Positions 32,668 through 44,238 of a stretch of 64,000 bases of DNA are shown piece after piece. Origin of the DNA: Otatea glauca (Eukaryota > Streptophyta > Magnoliopsida > Poales > Poaceae). The stretch spans positions 27,720,176 through 27,784,175 of the forward strand of contig CM070723.1 of assembly GCA_036346275.1 (NCBI GenBank), in the 5' to 3' direction. The notes below the pieces were generated by a model. It was not told the origin of the DNA, made no database searches, and worked only from the letters and a program-made list of their open reading frames with translations. The position numbers and the translations under genes are program-made. How positions within the stretch are numbered: the stretch's first letter is position 1; every line of letters begins with the position of its first letter.

Positions 32668-35600
32668 TAACATCATGTTTGTTTTCCTCCAAAGAGTGTA
32701 GGATAGCCTCATTGATCGATGATTTATATAATTATATAGTTTTGATTGCTAAATTTTCGATGAAGTGACTATCACATTAATTAAATAATAATTTTTTTTT
32801 GGTTTTATTATACAGTTAAAGTGGTTTTTTTTAATCTGAGTCATATTCACGACCATATTCGCATTTGATTTGTATTTATCTTGTATCTGTATTTGATGCT
32901 AGCTGGTATTTGCATATGTGGTACTCGCGCAGGGAAAATAATGCACATGATTTGATAGAATCATTATCTGTCATTGTATGATCCATTCTCTTCCACACTA
33001 AATTCTACCACTAAAAGATGTCTTGTTTCATGATAGAGAACTTGAGTAGAGAAACTTTTGTCGCACTTTGCACGTGGACAATCTATACGACACAACTATT
33101 AATAATTATATAGTGTACACTTCCTCCGCCATTTTTTTACAAAGCTGAGAGCTTCTCAACAGAGTCCTCACGAAGGGAGGTCAGGTTACAAGAAACCGAT
33201 GGCAAAATGGTCGCCACACCACACGCAGTACTGGCAACACGGTAGGAACAGAAAGATTACAAGCAAATTTCGCAGAGCAACGTCTGACTTATTTACCTTC
33301 CTATGTTCGATTTCAACATTAAGGATATTCATCCAGGACATAATTCCTATCCAGCGTGCAGAAACCAAGTAGTAACATCATCGGATGAACAGATCCCAGA
33401 TTATGCGCTAATCTTGAAGCACCCGACACAAATCCCGGTCTTTGCCGTCGCAAACGGGTAAGGGGCATGCTGCCGACGCGGGTAATGCATCGCAAACCAC
33501 GCTGTCCCTACTAATCCTCCACTAATCAGGATTATCGGTGGCCCAATGGACGTGGGCCCCACCGAGGAGGAGGCGGCGACCCCTAATCCCCGTAGAATTC
33601 CGGGGGTGCGTCTGGAGCCGTCACACTGGACCCAAAGCACCGACCACGGCTTGCATGCTGTGTGCTACACTGTACACAGCTTTTTATTTTATTTATTTAT
33701 TGATACGGCGTCAGCAGTTTGCGACATCGTGCGAGAGAGTAAAATGTGTTACTTTTCCCATATTGCTTGCAATGATTACAACCGTCTGTGCAAACCACTG
33801 TTTCGATGGGTGGATGGATAGGTACTGCGAAGCGACCAATCGTGATAATGTCGATTAATTAATCGAGATTTAACAGGTGATTATGTGTTCTCATTAACTA
33901 ATTAATATTAAAATTAGTTACACATCCAAATATTATTTGCCATGATTTGTATTTCATTGTTTACGGTTCATCCATATGGTACATGCTAATATTATAAATT
34001 AATTTATCCCAATTATTGAATAAAAATAAGTTATTTTTGTGATTAAACTGGAAAACGGACGATTAATTGGATTATGTGACCAATTAATTATTCGATGTCG
34101 TTAATATACTTTGATTATACTAATCAAGTTGGTTTAACTACCATTTCCGATTAATTAAACTCGGCAGTTTTCCACAACAAAAATGCAAATAATAGAAATT
34201 GATTAGCGTCGTTTGTAGAGTTCATTCAACCATGCAAAGTTAGCAGCGTCAGCATCCCAAGGTACAAATTATTTCCAATAGACTTTTCTACTATCAGTCG
34301 AAATCCCCATGCCTTTGAGCTCTCTCAAATCACAGATTTTCCTTTTGCAAATACAAAATTCCTGTTAGTGTTTCTTTTTTGTTGAAATCCTGGGAAGTTA
34401 GCAACATCAGCATCACAAAATACGATTTTCCACGTTATAACGAAAACATTAGTAGAGGAGGATTATCAGTATTTCTTTTTCTGCCACAACAGACCTAGCA
34501 TTATGCTATATACACGATCTGATAAATGACGTACAACCGTACAACTGCAACATCTAGCTCTGCGTATAACAATGCAACAGAGTGGCACAAGTACAAAACC
34601 TATAGCTAGAACGGTTGGTGATAACAGTGACCTGACAAAATTGCCACTCTACATGTCACCAATAATTATCTCACTAGTAGCAACTAGCAAGGCAAGGTCT
34701 TTCCACCCGTGGCCTCTTAGAGTTACATAATTGCAAAAGCATCCCTGCTAAAAATGCAGTTTCAAATATGCCCTTGTAAGACCTACTGACTTGGTCAAAT
34801 GTGTCGTCCGCCATTTGAGCGTCAACTGGCTAGATAGCTAGAAGTTAGCTGCTGAACCTTCAAGTCAACAAAGTATTTGTGGAAAATCCAAAATATCGCT
34901 ATCAAGTGATGATGCTCATACGCCAAGATAACCTTATTATCTCTCAAAAATTCCATTCTTCTGCACGTGGATCTTTCCCCATGGTTATTTAGATATTTTC
35001 AGGGACATGGGTGCATTTTCACCACCTTGGTTTGTCAAATCAATGCTTTGGGCAACACAGCACGAATACATCATACCATATCACTGCATCATCAGGCAGA
35101 TTAAGCAAGGTTTCAGAAAATAATGAGGGGCTGACTGTTGGGGACCACTCTGAATCAGGCCCATGTGACTATGCGAGGCCCCTTGATGGATTGATCTCTC
35201 AACACATGGTGCCCCCGGATCTAAACCATTAATCATCCATTTCCTCCAACTTTTTTTCAGTGAAGAAAAGAGAAAAAAAAACACTTCTTGTATCTTTTTT
35301 TTTTCTTGTATAAGTTGAGCAGTTGGGCAACTGCAAGAGGGTTGAGATAATAAAAGCTAGTGTCCCCTTCCAGGGAGTTCATAAAAAAATTTGGATGTAG
35401 TATAATTTTGTGGTCCCAAGTGACTTTGTGGGGTCTTGAATAATGCCGGTATGATCCAGATCATTATCTTTACTTTCTGTTTCTGCATCTCTTTCTTTTC
35501 CCCTTCTTTACATGAAGGCACTATCGAACAGTTCTTCAGTATTTACAAAATATGAATTGTAACCATGTCATTAGACATTACCAACTTGTTCGCTCAACAA

Positions 35601-35981
35601 AAATATCAAATCAGTGAATATTATCATGCTACTGTAGATGTCTGTACACTACAAAATAATGCACTACTTTTGCAAAGCAGAGGGGGTAGATTTGGATGGT
35701 TTGAACCAAAATTCTTGTGTGCCTTCTGTTTTGTTGTTTTGTCGTGATAGAAGGAATAACTTTGAAATTTGGCATATGCAAGTGCCGGAAAAGGCTAATC
35801 CAACATGTTGCACATGCGGATAACAACTGCCTTCATTTTTTGGACAAATTGGCTGTGGTATAGGTATGGTTGCCAGAATCTCGATTCTAGTAACTGGTTC
35901 CTACTTTCTAGGACTTAGATTGATTAGACCGATCTGATTCTATAGTAAAGTGTTAATTCGGTAGAATCTTAATATTATTAT
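32668..35981. other. AT-rich intergenic region, no supported gene
   Basis: No frame with a recognisable domain. Notable details: a GC-rich patch at about 33535-33660; a perfect 16-bp palindrome TCGATTAATTAATCGA at 33851-33866 within a segment rich in CGATTAATT words (33840-34165); and a diffuse repeat of GTTAGCAGCGTCAGCATC (34237) with GTTAGCAACATCAGCATC (34397). The last 120 bp (35860-35981) and the sequence after 47810 together form the pre-insertion site of the Tat-2 element. Confidence 0.55.
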
Positions 35982-35986
35982 GATCC

Positions 35987-36635
35987 TGTTGGCGTCAAAA
36001 ACTTGAAGTAGAATTTCGACAAAGAACACACCGCATTTAACACACAGTTCGAGCGTGCGGTCGATTTGACCTATAACCGACAAGGTAAAAATATAAAATT
36101 TACTCAAAAGCCAATCGTAGGCTTAGACTCAATCAGCTTGAAGCCGATTAAGATCAAAGTAACAGGGTAAGTCTAATTAGCCGATTAAAGCTAATCAGAG
36201 GATAAAGGTAGATCGATTCTGAAGAAGGTGATGCGCAACAAAATCAGAACAAATCAAACCTGGTGGTGTAATTGACGAAGATCAACAATCGGTGATGCGC
36301 AACTTTATTGATCAAAATCGATTACAAAGAAATATCTAAATTACAGAGGCTACTCCTAGTCGATAGGGAAAAGTAGAAAAAGTAAAAGCTGGTTGATTGT
36401 ATTGTGTTGTTGTTCGCAGCTTGCTCTGGTCCTTCTTTTATACCCTTCGGCCGATCATGTCCGACTACAACACGTTTTAAGTTTTGATCCGTATCGGCCT
36501 TATCTCGGACAGTTATTTCCTTAAAGATCTTGCCGTTACCAAAATATCTTCAAACCTTTTCATCCTGTCCATTAATTCCGTATCTTTGACTTTATTGCCG
36601 ATTTTGACCAGATTTGCCAAATTTTGGTGCAAACA
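35987..36635 (-). repeat. 3' LTR of Tat-2 (649 bp)
   Basis: Direct repeat of 47144-47804. It lacks a short segment (GATCGTAACGATCAATCGG region) present in the other copy. Confidence 0.93.
36435..36442 (-). promoter_or_regulatory. TATA box of Tat-2 LTR (minus strand)
   Basis: The minus strand reads GGGTATAAAAGAAGG. The equivalent box in the 5' LTR is at 47604-47611, where it would drive the gag-pol RNA. In this 3' LTR it points outward, to the left. Confidence 0.6.
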
Positions 36636-36655
36636 TATGCCCCCCATTTTTGAGA
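36636..36655 (-). other. Polypurine tract of Tat-2
   Basis: The minus strand reads AAAAATGGGGGGCATA and then the LTR start TGTTTGCACC. Confidence 0.7.
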
Positions 36656-36835
36656 GATGACTTGTCATCTGTCAAAAATCGCAATTTTATCGGCTTTTTC
36701 AACCGGCTAACTGTTGAACTTCGCTCAATAACTGCTACTTTATTCGCGCCGTAATTCTCTGACATGCGGGTAGTGCGTTTTAACTACTCGCGCCTTTTGA
36801 GATTCACTTCCCGCCGCTTCAAATTTTCACCATGC

Positions 36836-36843
36836 TATAAAAT
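36836..36843 (+). promoter_or_regulatory. TATA box of the antisense gene
   Basis: GCTATAAAATGCGGCCCCC on the plus strand, 135 bp upstream of the ATG at 36971 and outside the LTR. The predicted start, about 30 bp on, falls in CACTTCAGTCATTC, giving a 5' UTR of about 100 bp with no upstream ATG seen. Spacing and sequence fit a plant TATA promoter. Confidence 0.65.
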
Positions 36844-36970
36844 GCGGCCCCCACTTCAGTCATTCTTCACGCGCACAAGCTCTCGATTTATCTGCAATCG
36901 GCTTAAGCTTCCTATTTGAAGTACTTCCGAGGCAATCCTTTGGCTCATCCATCTTTCTTCATCGGCTGCA

Positions 36971-39860
36971 ATGGACCCTAGCCAGGTACTTATTCCGATC
37001 CCGCACAGCAATGACCAATACTTTTTGGGTCCATTGGGAAATCTAGATGTCCATACCGTAACAAACCAAGAAGTCCCTCATTTACCTCTGTCGGCTGCTG
37101 GTCACAACATAGAGGGTTGGAAGAAAAGTTTGAGCACGGCCGATGACTCTCAAAGGATGGAGGAATTGGTTTATCGAGTAGCACCAAAAGAGGGGTGAAT
37201 GGGAAAGAATGGGCATAGCCGAGTGTATTCCACTTTCTTTAGCCGACCCAGAAGCCAACGAGCCCTTGGTGGCCAAGGCCTGTTATTTTTGGTCAGACTG
37301 TTTTAATGCCTTCTTGTTCCGTACCGGTCCCATCGGCCCAACTCTTTTAGATGTTGCTCAATTGTCTTTGTCTTGGCGGATGGAGAACAAGTATCGGCTT
37401 TTAGCGGAAAATCAAAATATAAACTTATCCGATCTAAGGGGGAAGGTTGGGCCAAATATATTGGAAATAATAACAAGATTAATGGCCCAAGATGTCGGAC
37501 GAAGAGCATGTTGCCTTTACGAATCTTTGGCTAGACCGTTTTTGTTCGTGGGCGTCTCTTGGACCAACTCGGGTTTATCAAGTGATAGCGAGCAACTTGT
37601 TGAAGGTCGTCGGCTAGCTCTAGGAAAAATCTTCTTGGGTGCTGTGTATCAGATACTTTACATAATAAGGAGTCGGCTTTATACTGGTTTTGGGAAATTC
37701 ACCGTCGGTAATGTAGGTGGTCCGATGTGGTTCATACAAATATGGCTATACTGCTTATTCAGCCGTTCTTTTAATTTGGATTCAACCGACGAGACTCCTT
37801 TTCCAAGGGATGACATACCAGAGGGGGCACCTATCCAATTTAGAGAATGCCGATCTTTTGGTGAGAGGTTTATGATGTGCTCCAGTAATGAGACAAGGAT
37901 TTCTCCCGATAGCTGCAGAAGATTCTTGTCTTTCTTTTTGCAATTGGATACCGAATATTTCAAGCAGCAAGACTTCTTTAGTTACGGTGCTACAGCCGAT
38001 TTTTCTTGGCCTTCATTTCTTCACCTGGAAGCCGATAGTTCTCTGATGCCTCAGGAGACTTTAGATTTATATAGAATTTTCATTTCTCCATGCATTTTCC
38101 ATATCGGCCTTCATACTGGGAATCGGACATTCCAACCTTCATACGAGTTTTACCATCCTTCAGTTTATGCAAGACAGCTCGGCTTCGGCCAGGTAATTCC
38201 AAGTTTGCCACTTCTAGATCGGCTTCAACCTAGAGCCAGGGTTCGCAATGCCACATCAGCGAGTTTAGTCTTGGAATTAGCCGATGAGCTTCATCTTCGC
38301 AGATCTCCCCACTTCCACTGAGCGCTCGCGAGCGGAGGTTTCTAACATGGTGGTCGGCTATTCTTTGAGTGCTGTACATGGAGAAGACTCCGCTAATAAT
38401 CAAGGAATTCTTTCCAAATCTGCGAGCCATCCTTAGTGTCTAACAAATGATTCTAGCAGTGAAGCTAGCTCATCGGGTTACACTAACACGAGTTTAGTAG
38501 ATAAGGTATCGGCTTGAATAATCTTGTCTTGCACATCGGTCTTTCACCAGATGCATTTTCTAATCACTTTTTACTACGCGTATTGCAGGCTAAGGATGTC
38601 GGCAAAAAGCCCATCTCTGGCCAATGAGGAAATGGCCAAGGCTTAGGTCACATCAATTGACTGGCCTTACGGGTTATACCTCTGGTACTCTAGGGGTCCA
38701 TAGTCCATCTTTATCGGACATTGAGAAAAAACAACCAAGTAAGTATAAACACAATCGACTAATACTATTTTCTTTTTGACTGAACTAACCTTTAGTCGAT
38801 CTTTATTTTCAGAAAAGAAGAAGACAAAGTACACCAAGGCTCCTGCGAAAAAAGGACCCAAGCCCTAGGAACAAAGCGGCGAGAGTTCGCCACATGCGTC
38901 GGCTACTGACAAGGTAGATGGTTTGTACTTCGCTAAGAAACATGTCCTTCAGTACGTCGGCCTACCTTGCATTTTTTATTTCAGCCGACGCAATCAGTTC
39001 AAGCCGCGAAGATTCTGGCTGACCTTCCAAAAATTTCTTCTACACCGCTTTCCCCGCCACGGCCGATTTCAACTGCTCCAATCGCCGATCTGCCGGAGCC
39101 CTCCGACCCGACAAATCTGTTGGGTTTCTCTTTGGCCGATCTCGATGATCCGGAGATTATGGCCACTGATGACTACGATGCTGAGATCAGGAGGATCTTA
39201 GAAGTTTCAAAGGAGGCATCGGCTGCGGTCACTTCCACCCTAGGCACGAAAGAGAAACTGAACAAACTATTTGATCTAGTCACAAGGCCACAATCGGAGA
39301 TTTTGGCCAATAATCTGCCGATCCGCGATGCCATGGTGGCCGTTGAAGCCGACCTACCCCCGGAAGCAATGGCAGCACTCCTGAATGTGTGCCACTTGGA
39401 CGAAAGGAAGTCCGAGGTTGAGGAGGCTCAAGTACGCATAGCGCGACGCGAAGCTCAAGAAGCCGATCAAAAATTTCTGGACGAGCTCGTCGCCGACGCC
39501 AAGTCGAAAAAACGCAAGTTTGACGCCGATGCGCTGCAGCTAAAGGCATCCAAGGATAACCTTTCCAAGCTTGAGTCGATAAAGAAATTTCTCTTAGAGG
39601 AACTAGCCAAGACAGAAAAATTAATCCAAGATGGCCAGCATTCCATGGAGAAAAACATATCGGCCATGAAAGAACAGAAACTCGGTATTGCTAAAGCCGT
39701 CGCAGATGTGACTAAACAGTCGGCCAAGGTGAAGCCAGTACCCGGGAACGCCAAAGACGATGAGCGCATTCTTGGCGAAGTCCAGTGCGTGGTTGCGAAG
39801 GCGGCGGGTGCTCTATCGGCTCTAGGCACGACTCTTCCTGGTTCTGGCATCCGATATTAA
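36971..39860 (+). pseudogene. Antisense plant-mobile-domain protein gene inside Tat-2
   Basis: Starts at ATG 36971 (MDPSQVLIPIP). A one-base shift near 37190 joins it to the long frame 37209-38321. That frame carries the plant mobile (aminotransferase-like) domain: FWSDCFNAFLF, GPTLLDVAQLSL, then LGKIFLGAVYQIL and GGPMWFIQIWLYC. Intron signals follow: donor 38506 (AAG|GTATCG), acceptor before 38589, donor 38739 (GTAAGT), acceptor before 38813, donor 38914, acceptor before 38985. The last exon (38985-39860) is open and encodes an Ala/Glu/Lys-rich coiled coil (about 39380-39700). Stops at 38319-38321, about 38434 and in exons 2-3 show decay. No gag-pol homology. Function is unknown; plant mobile domains occur in transposon proteins and in the MAIN/MAIL silencing proteins. 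Confidence 0.75.
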
Positions 39861-40051
39861 CTTCATGAGATATGAAACTCTGTTGGCTGTTTTTTCAGAA
39901 ACACTTGCTTGAATACTTTGTAATTTTGTTGTACTTGTAATCGGCTGTTTAACCGATTTAATTTTATTTTCATGTAATTTTAGTCTGCAATCTCTTTTAG
40001 CCGAATAACAGCATCGTGTTAATTTGGATTTTGAACGAAATTTTTAGTCGG

Positions 40052-41103
40052 CTAGGCTCCAATCCAAACGCTAGGATAATACTTCTTCAAATACTTCCCG
40101 TTAATAGCTTTAGGCAATACATATCCTTCCAACGATTCTAGTACGTATGAATTTTCGCCGACTAGCCGATTAACTTTGTATGGTCCTTCCCACGTAGGTG
40201 GTCATTTTCCGAATCGGTTATCTTTCAAACCAACAGGTAATATTGTTTTCCATACTAAGGGGTGTTTGGGACAGCTCCAGCTCCATCAAAATCCGTGGAG
40301 TTGGTGGAGCAGGGTATTCCTAGCTCTAGAAATTTATGGAGCTAGAGCTGTGGGTACATTAAGAGTGTTTAGATGTATCATCTTGTTTACATTTTAGACT
40401 AAAAATATAAACTTAATTCACTTTATTTTAGCCTACAAACTCCAGCTCTGAGGTGGAGCTGGGATCTGGAGCTATACCAAACAGGGCCTAAATCAGTTTG
40501 ATCAAAAGATTTTGGCACGACCTTTTTATTATACGCTTTCGCCACCCTGATTTTATTCTTCTTAAGCCGATCAAGCGTAGACAATCGTAATTCTGCCAAC
40601 TCATCCAAATTGTCGATCATCAAATTGTCATAATCTTGAGCTGATAAACCGTTTTGCCTGGCCACTCATATAGATTCAATATTGATTTCAACGGGTAATA
40701 CGGCTTCTTGACCATACACCAGCTGATAAGGTGAAAGCTTCGTCGCTCCGTGGTAAGCTAGCCGATATGCCCAAAGTGACTCCGATAGAGTTGAATGCCA
40801 ATTTCTCGGCTTTTCATCAATCTTCCTTTTGATCAGTTTAATCAGCGTTTTGTTGGATGACTCGGCTTGTCCGTTAGCCTGAGCGTAGTATGGGGATGAA
40901 TTCAATAGTTTAATCCCCAGACTTGTTGCATAAGCCTGAAACTCATTGCACATGAAAACCGTGCCTTGATCGGTTGTAATTGTTTGCGGTATTCCAAACC
41001 GATGAACAATATGTTCATTAACAAAACCGATGGCTTCAACGCTGGTTACTTTCTTAAGTGGTATAGCTTCAACCCACTTTGAGAAATAATCGATTCTGAC
41101 CAA
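40052..41103 (-). pseudogene. Tat-2 integrase, interrupted by a MITE
   Basis: Catalytic core from 41103: VRIDYFSKWVEAIP, Asp in TTDQGTVF and Glu in GQAESSNK, then the LSPYQLVYGQEAVLPVEI block. After a TGA at about 40665 the same region continues (LDRLKKNKIRVAKAYNKKV) to 40489, where a 230-bp MITE is inserted. Beyond the MITE it resumes at 40255 with the GPY/F module (WEGPYKVNRL) and ends KYLKKYYPSVWIGA with TAG at 40054-40052. The MITE plus at least two stops inactivate it. The N-terminal zinc region (41110-41470) is present but heavily broken. Confidence 0.88.
40259..40488. mobile_element. Tourist-like MITE in Tat-2 integrase (230 bp)
   Basis: Begins GGGGTGTTTGGGACAGCTCCAGCTCC and ends GGAGCTATACCAAACAGGGCC, inverted to each other. 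TAA flanks both sides (40256-40258 and 40489-40491). It has the same length and target choice as the MITE at 8410 but a different interior. Removing it restores continuity of the integrase C-terminal region at DNA level, so it landed after the retroelement. Confidence 0.9.
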
Positions 41104-41484
41104 AATAAATTTGTGGCCTTTACTCGATGCAGAAATATTTGGTGATTATATCTATTCCCCAACCTCTAAACGGCCATGGCTTGATAATTGGGTGCAAAGC
41201 CGATCTTTGGTGCTAATTGTACATTGCCAAATTTACGCAAGTTTGACAACCTTTGTAGTATTTAAAACAATCTTCTAGCATTGTCGGCCAAAAGTAACCC
41301 GCCTGTCTAAGCATCCATTTCATCTTATGGGCGATTGATGAGAACCGCAAATGCCTTCATGTACTTCGCCCATTGCCACTCGTGCTTCTTCTTTAAGACA
41401 TCTTAATAGCAATCCTTCCATCGTCCGATAATATAACGTATCATCCATAACAATGTATTTCAAAGCTTGTTGCCTAATTTTGCG

Positions 41485-43584
41485 TTACATACGGCTCGGA
41501 TGGATCGATCGGTATTTCTTTATCTGCGTCCTCCAATCCGCGACATCCACACACATGACTTTATCTATTAGCTCGGTCATTTGATATCGGTCGAGGTCTT
41601 TGTACCGATGCTGTTGAGCCAAGGCATTAGCTCTATCGTTCAACTCTCTAGGGGCGTGGCGATAGAAAATGGCGTAAGCGAGCCGATGATCTCTATGCAT
41701 TGCTCCAAGTATTTTAGCGATATCTCGTCCGACATTGGTATTCTCCTTTGATTTCTTTGTATAATTAGCATAGAATCCCGTATGCCTCAACCGTACTTGC
41801 TCGATATTTTCCAATAGCGCAAACCTTTGAGCAACGCTTCATACTCTGCTGATTATTTGAGCACCGGCTATTTAGCCAAATGCGAACTCGGTTATGCCCT
41901 TTAGGCGATATGAGTACTATCTGATTCCATCGCCTTCTCTCGCATCTGAGACCGTCAAAAACAATTGCCAAGGGCTACGGATACCAAATCGATAGTAGTA
42001 TCATGTCCTGTTATAAAATCGGCTAATACACGCCTTTGACCGTTTTGGCGATTCATAGGACAGTCGAACTCAACCAAGGCATAAGCCCATTTGCCAAGTC
42101 AACTCAGAGATTGGGTGACAACATATATTTTATAACATCGGCTTCAGATTACTTTACAAGCCGATGCTAAAATGTAATGTCTTAGCTTTGTACATGAGAA
42201 GTATAAAGACAAGCATAATTTTTCAACGAAAGGGTACGACTTGACATCAAGAAGGCGTCGGCTTAAATAAAAGATAACCCTTTCCTTTCCATCAACTTCT
42301 TGTGCTAAAACAGACCCAATAGTCTCCTTTTCAGCCGATATATATAACTTGAATGGAATCCCTTTTGTGGCGCGGCCAAAGCGAGGATTGGCTAAATATT
42401 TCTTAACATCGTCAAAAGCCTTTTCTTGATCGGCTCCCCATACAAACTCTTGATTATCCTTCGGTTTCAACGATGGGGTAAATCGCGGATTCGTCCGAAA
42501 GATTCGAGATAAACCTTCGGAGATAATTAATTTTGCCGATCAACTTCTGTAACTCATTTTTGCACGTCGGGGGCATTGTATCGACTATGGCTTTGACCCT
42601 TGTTTGATTGACTTCAATCCCCCTCTCATGCACCATAAAACCCAAAAGCTCGTCCAAATAGACATGCGAGCGCACATTTGAAAGGATTCATCTTCAAGCC
42701 ATGCGATCTTATGTTCTGGAAAACTCTTTCTAGATCGGCCAAATGCTACAAGTCCTCTGCAGATTTTACCACAACATCATCAATGTATATTTCAACGATG
42801 TGGCCGATTAAATCGTGAAAAATTAGATTCATGGCTCGCTGATATGTTACTCCAGCGTTCTTTAATCCGAAGGTCATAACCGTCCACTCGAATAAACCTA
42901 TTGAACCAGGACATCTGAAAGCTGTTTTTGGTATATCGGCTTCTGCCATGAATATCTGATTGTATCCGGCATTCCCGTCCAGAAAACTTATGATCTTATT
43001 CCCCGACGCAGCATTGATAAGCATATCGGCTATAGGCATCGGGTATTCATCTTTTGGTGTCGCTTTGTTCAAATCTCTAAAATCGACATATACTCGCAGT
43101 TTTCGTTTTTCTTCATAACTGGAACAATGTTGGAAACCCACTCCGCATATCGACAAGGTCTTATAAATTTAGCCTCCAACAATCGCTCTATCTCTTCTTT
43201 TATGATTTTATACAGAGCCAGATTAAAACGCCTAGAGTACTGTTTAAACGGCCTATAACCTTGTTTAATGGGCAGCCGATGTTCTACCAATTGTTGGCTT
43301 AAACCAGGCATTTCGTAATATTCCCAAGCAAAGCAATCTTTATATTTTCTAAGAATTTCGATTAATTTTTCTTTATATCTTACATCTAAATTTGCGCTAA
43401 CAAAAGTTGGTCTTTTTCTATCACCACTACCTATATCAACTTCTTCAAGCAGATCGGTGGACGTAAAGCCATGACCCAACTTTTCATCTTCTTGAAAGTC
43501 TTCTATAGCTTCATAGCTATCCGTTGTTTGCCGATAGCTTTGCATTTTATCTTGTAATGCCTTCACTGTTTTTCTTGTCCCCAT
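41485..43584 (-). pseudogene. Tat-2 reverse transcriptase and RNase H domains
   Basis: RT: KAFIRPC-like fingers near 43190 (EAKFIRPCRYAEW), then after a frameshift near 43150 VYVDFRDLNKATPKDEYPMP, SFLDGNAGYNQIFM and catalytic YIDD at 42787-42776. The connection and RNase H lie at 42675-42144 (FYLSRRLLDVKSYPFVEKL). A degraded second RNase H-like segment spans about 41971-41485 (LISPKGHNRVR, then HAPRELNDRANALAQQ). The pieces are in several frames. Confidence 0.85.
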
Positions 43585-44087
43585 CGGCGTAGCACTTCGT
43601 TTGCTCGATCAAATGTGCCTGGCTTGACACTGATCGGCATAAGTCTTGTCTTGCTTACGCAGATGAAATCGCAATCTTCTAATGTTTTTCCCGATATACA
43701 CCCTGCTTCTTCATGTTGCCAATTCACATCAGAACTGGCCATGGCAATGTGAGCCGATGTGTCGACTGTGACAATTTCAACTTCTTCTCCGTTCCATTGA
43801 ACAAGCGCTTGATGCATAGTTGATGGGATACAGCAGTTGGCGTCAATCCAATCTCTTCCCAGCAGAACGCTGTAATTTCCTTTGGCGTCAATAACAAAAA
43901 ATGCGGTCGGCAAAGTTTTACTGCCGACGGTTAGTTCTGTAACCATGATGCCTTTGGCTTCTGTGGGATCGCCTGTGAAGTCGTTTAAAACAATGTTAGT
44001 TTTAATCAAGTCTTCATCGGACTTACCCAATTTCTTGCAAGTCGTGTAAGGCATCAAATTTACTGTGGCTCCGCCATCTACCAGCAT
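43563..44087 (-). pseudogene. Tat-2 protease
   Basis: Aspartic protease starting at the active site MLVDGGATVNLMPY, with the second conserved block YSVLLGRDWIDA about 75 residues on. The frame is open for 174 codons. It overlaps the RT upstream segment by 22 bp in another frame. The true N-terminus is in the gag-pro linker to the right. Confidence 0.85.
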
Positions 44088-44238
44088 CCTTGATATCGGC
44101 TTTCCATTTAAATATCCTTTCAGATATGACGGTTTTAAATGCCGATGATCATCTCTGGGTTTCTCAAAGATTGCGTTTTGGACTCCCGAACAAGATTGGG
44201 CAAAAGTTTCTTTAGCCGATTCAGTTTTGATTTTGAAT

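Noticed and set aside
33538..33858. Host gene in the GC-rich patch
   Set aside because: The frame is open by chance, has no domain and no splice support, and grades into AT-rich spacer.
33851..33866. Perfect 16-bp palindrome TCGATTAATTAATCGA as a regulatory site
   Set aside because: AT-rich palindromes of this size occur by chance in such DNA. There is no neighbouring gene, and it may be part of a decayed MITE.
35858..35985. Reconstructing an older hAT-like element interrupted by Tat-2 (with 47810-48150)
   Set aside because: Shared TAGGATCG words are suggestive, but no matching terminal repeats or 8-bp duplication could be established.
36990..37187. Minus-strand frames opposite the antisense gene
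   Set aside because: No gag-pol homology on that strand here. The plus strand has the domain and splice signals.
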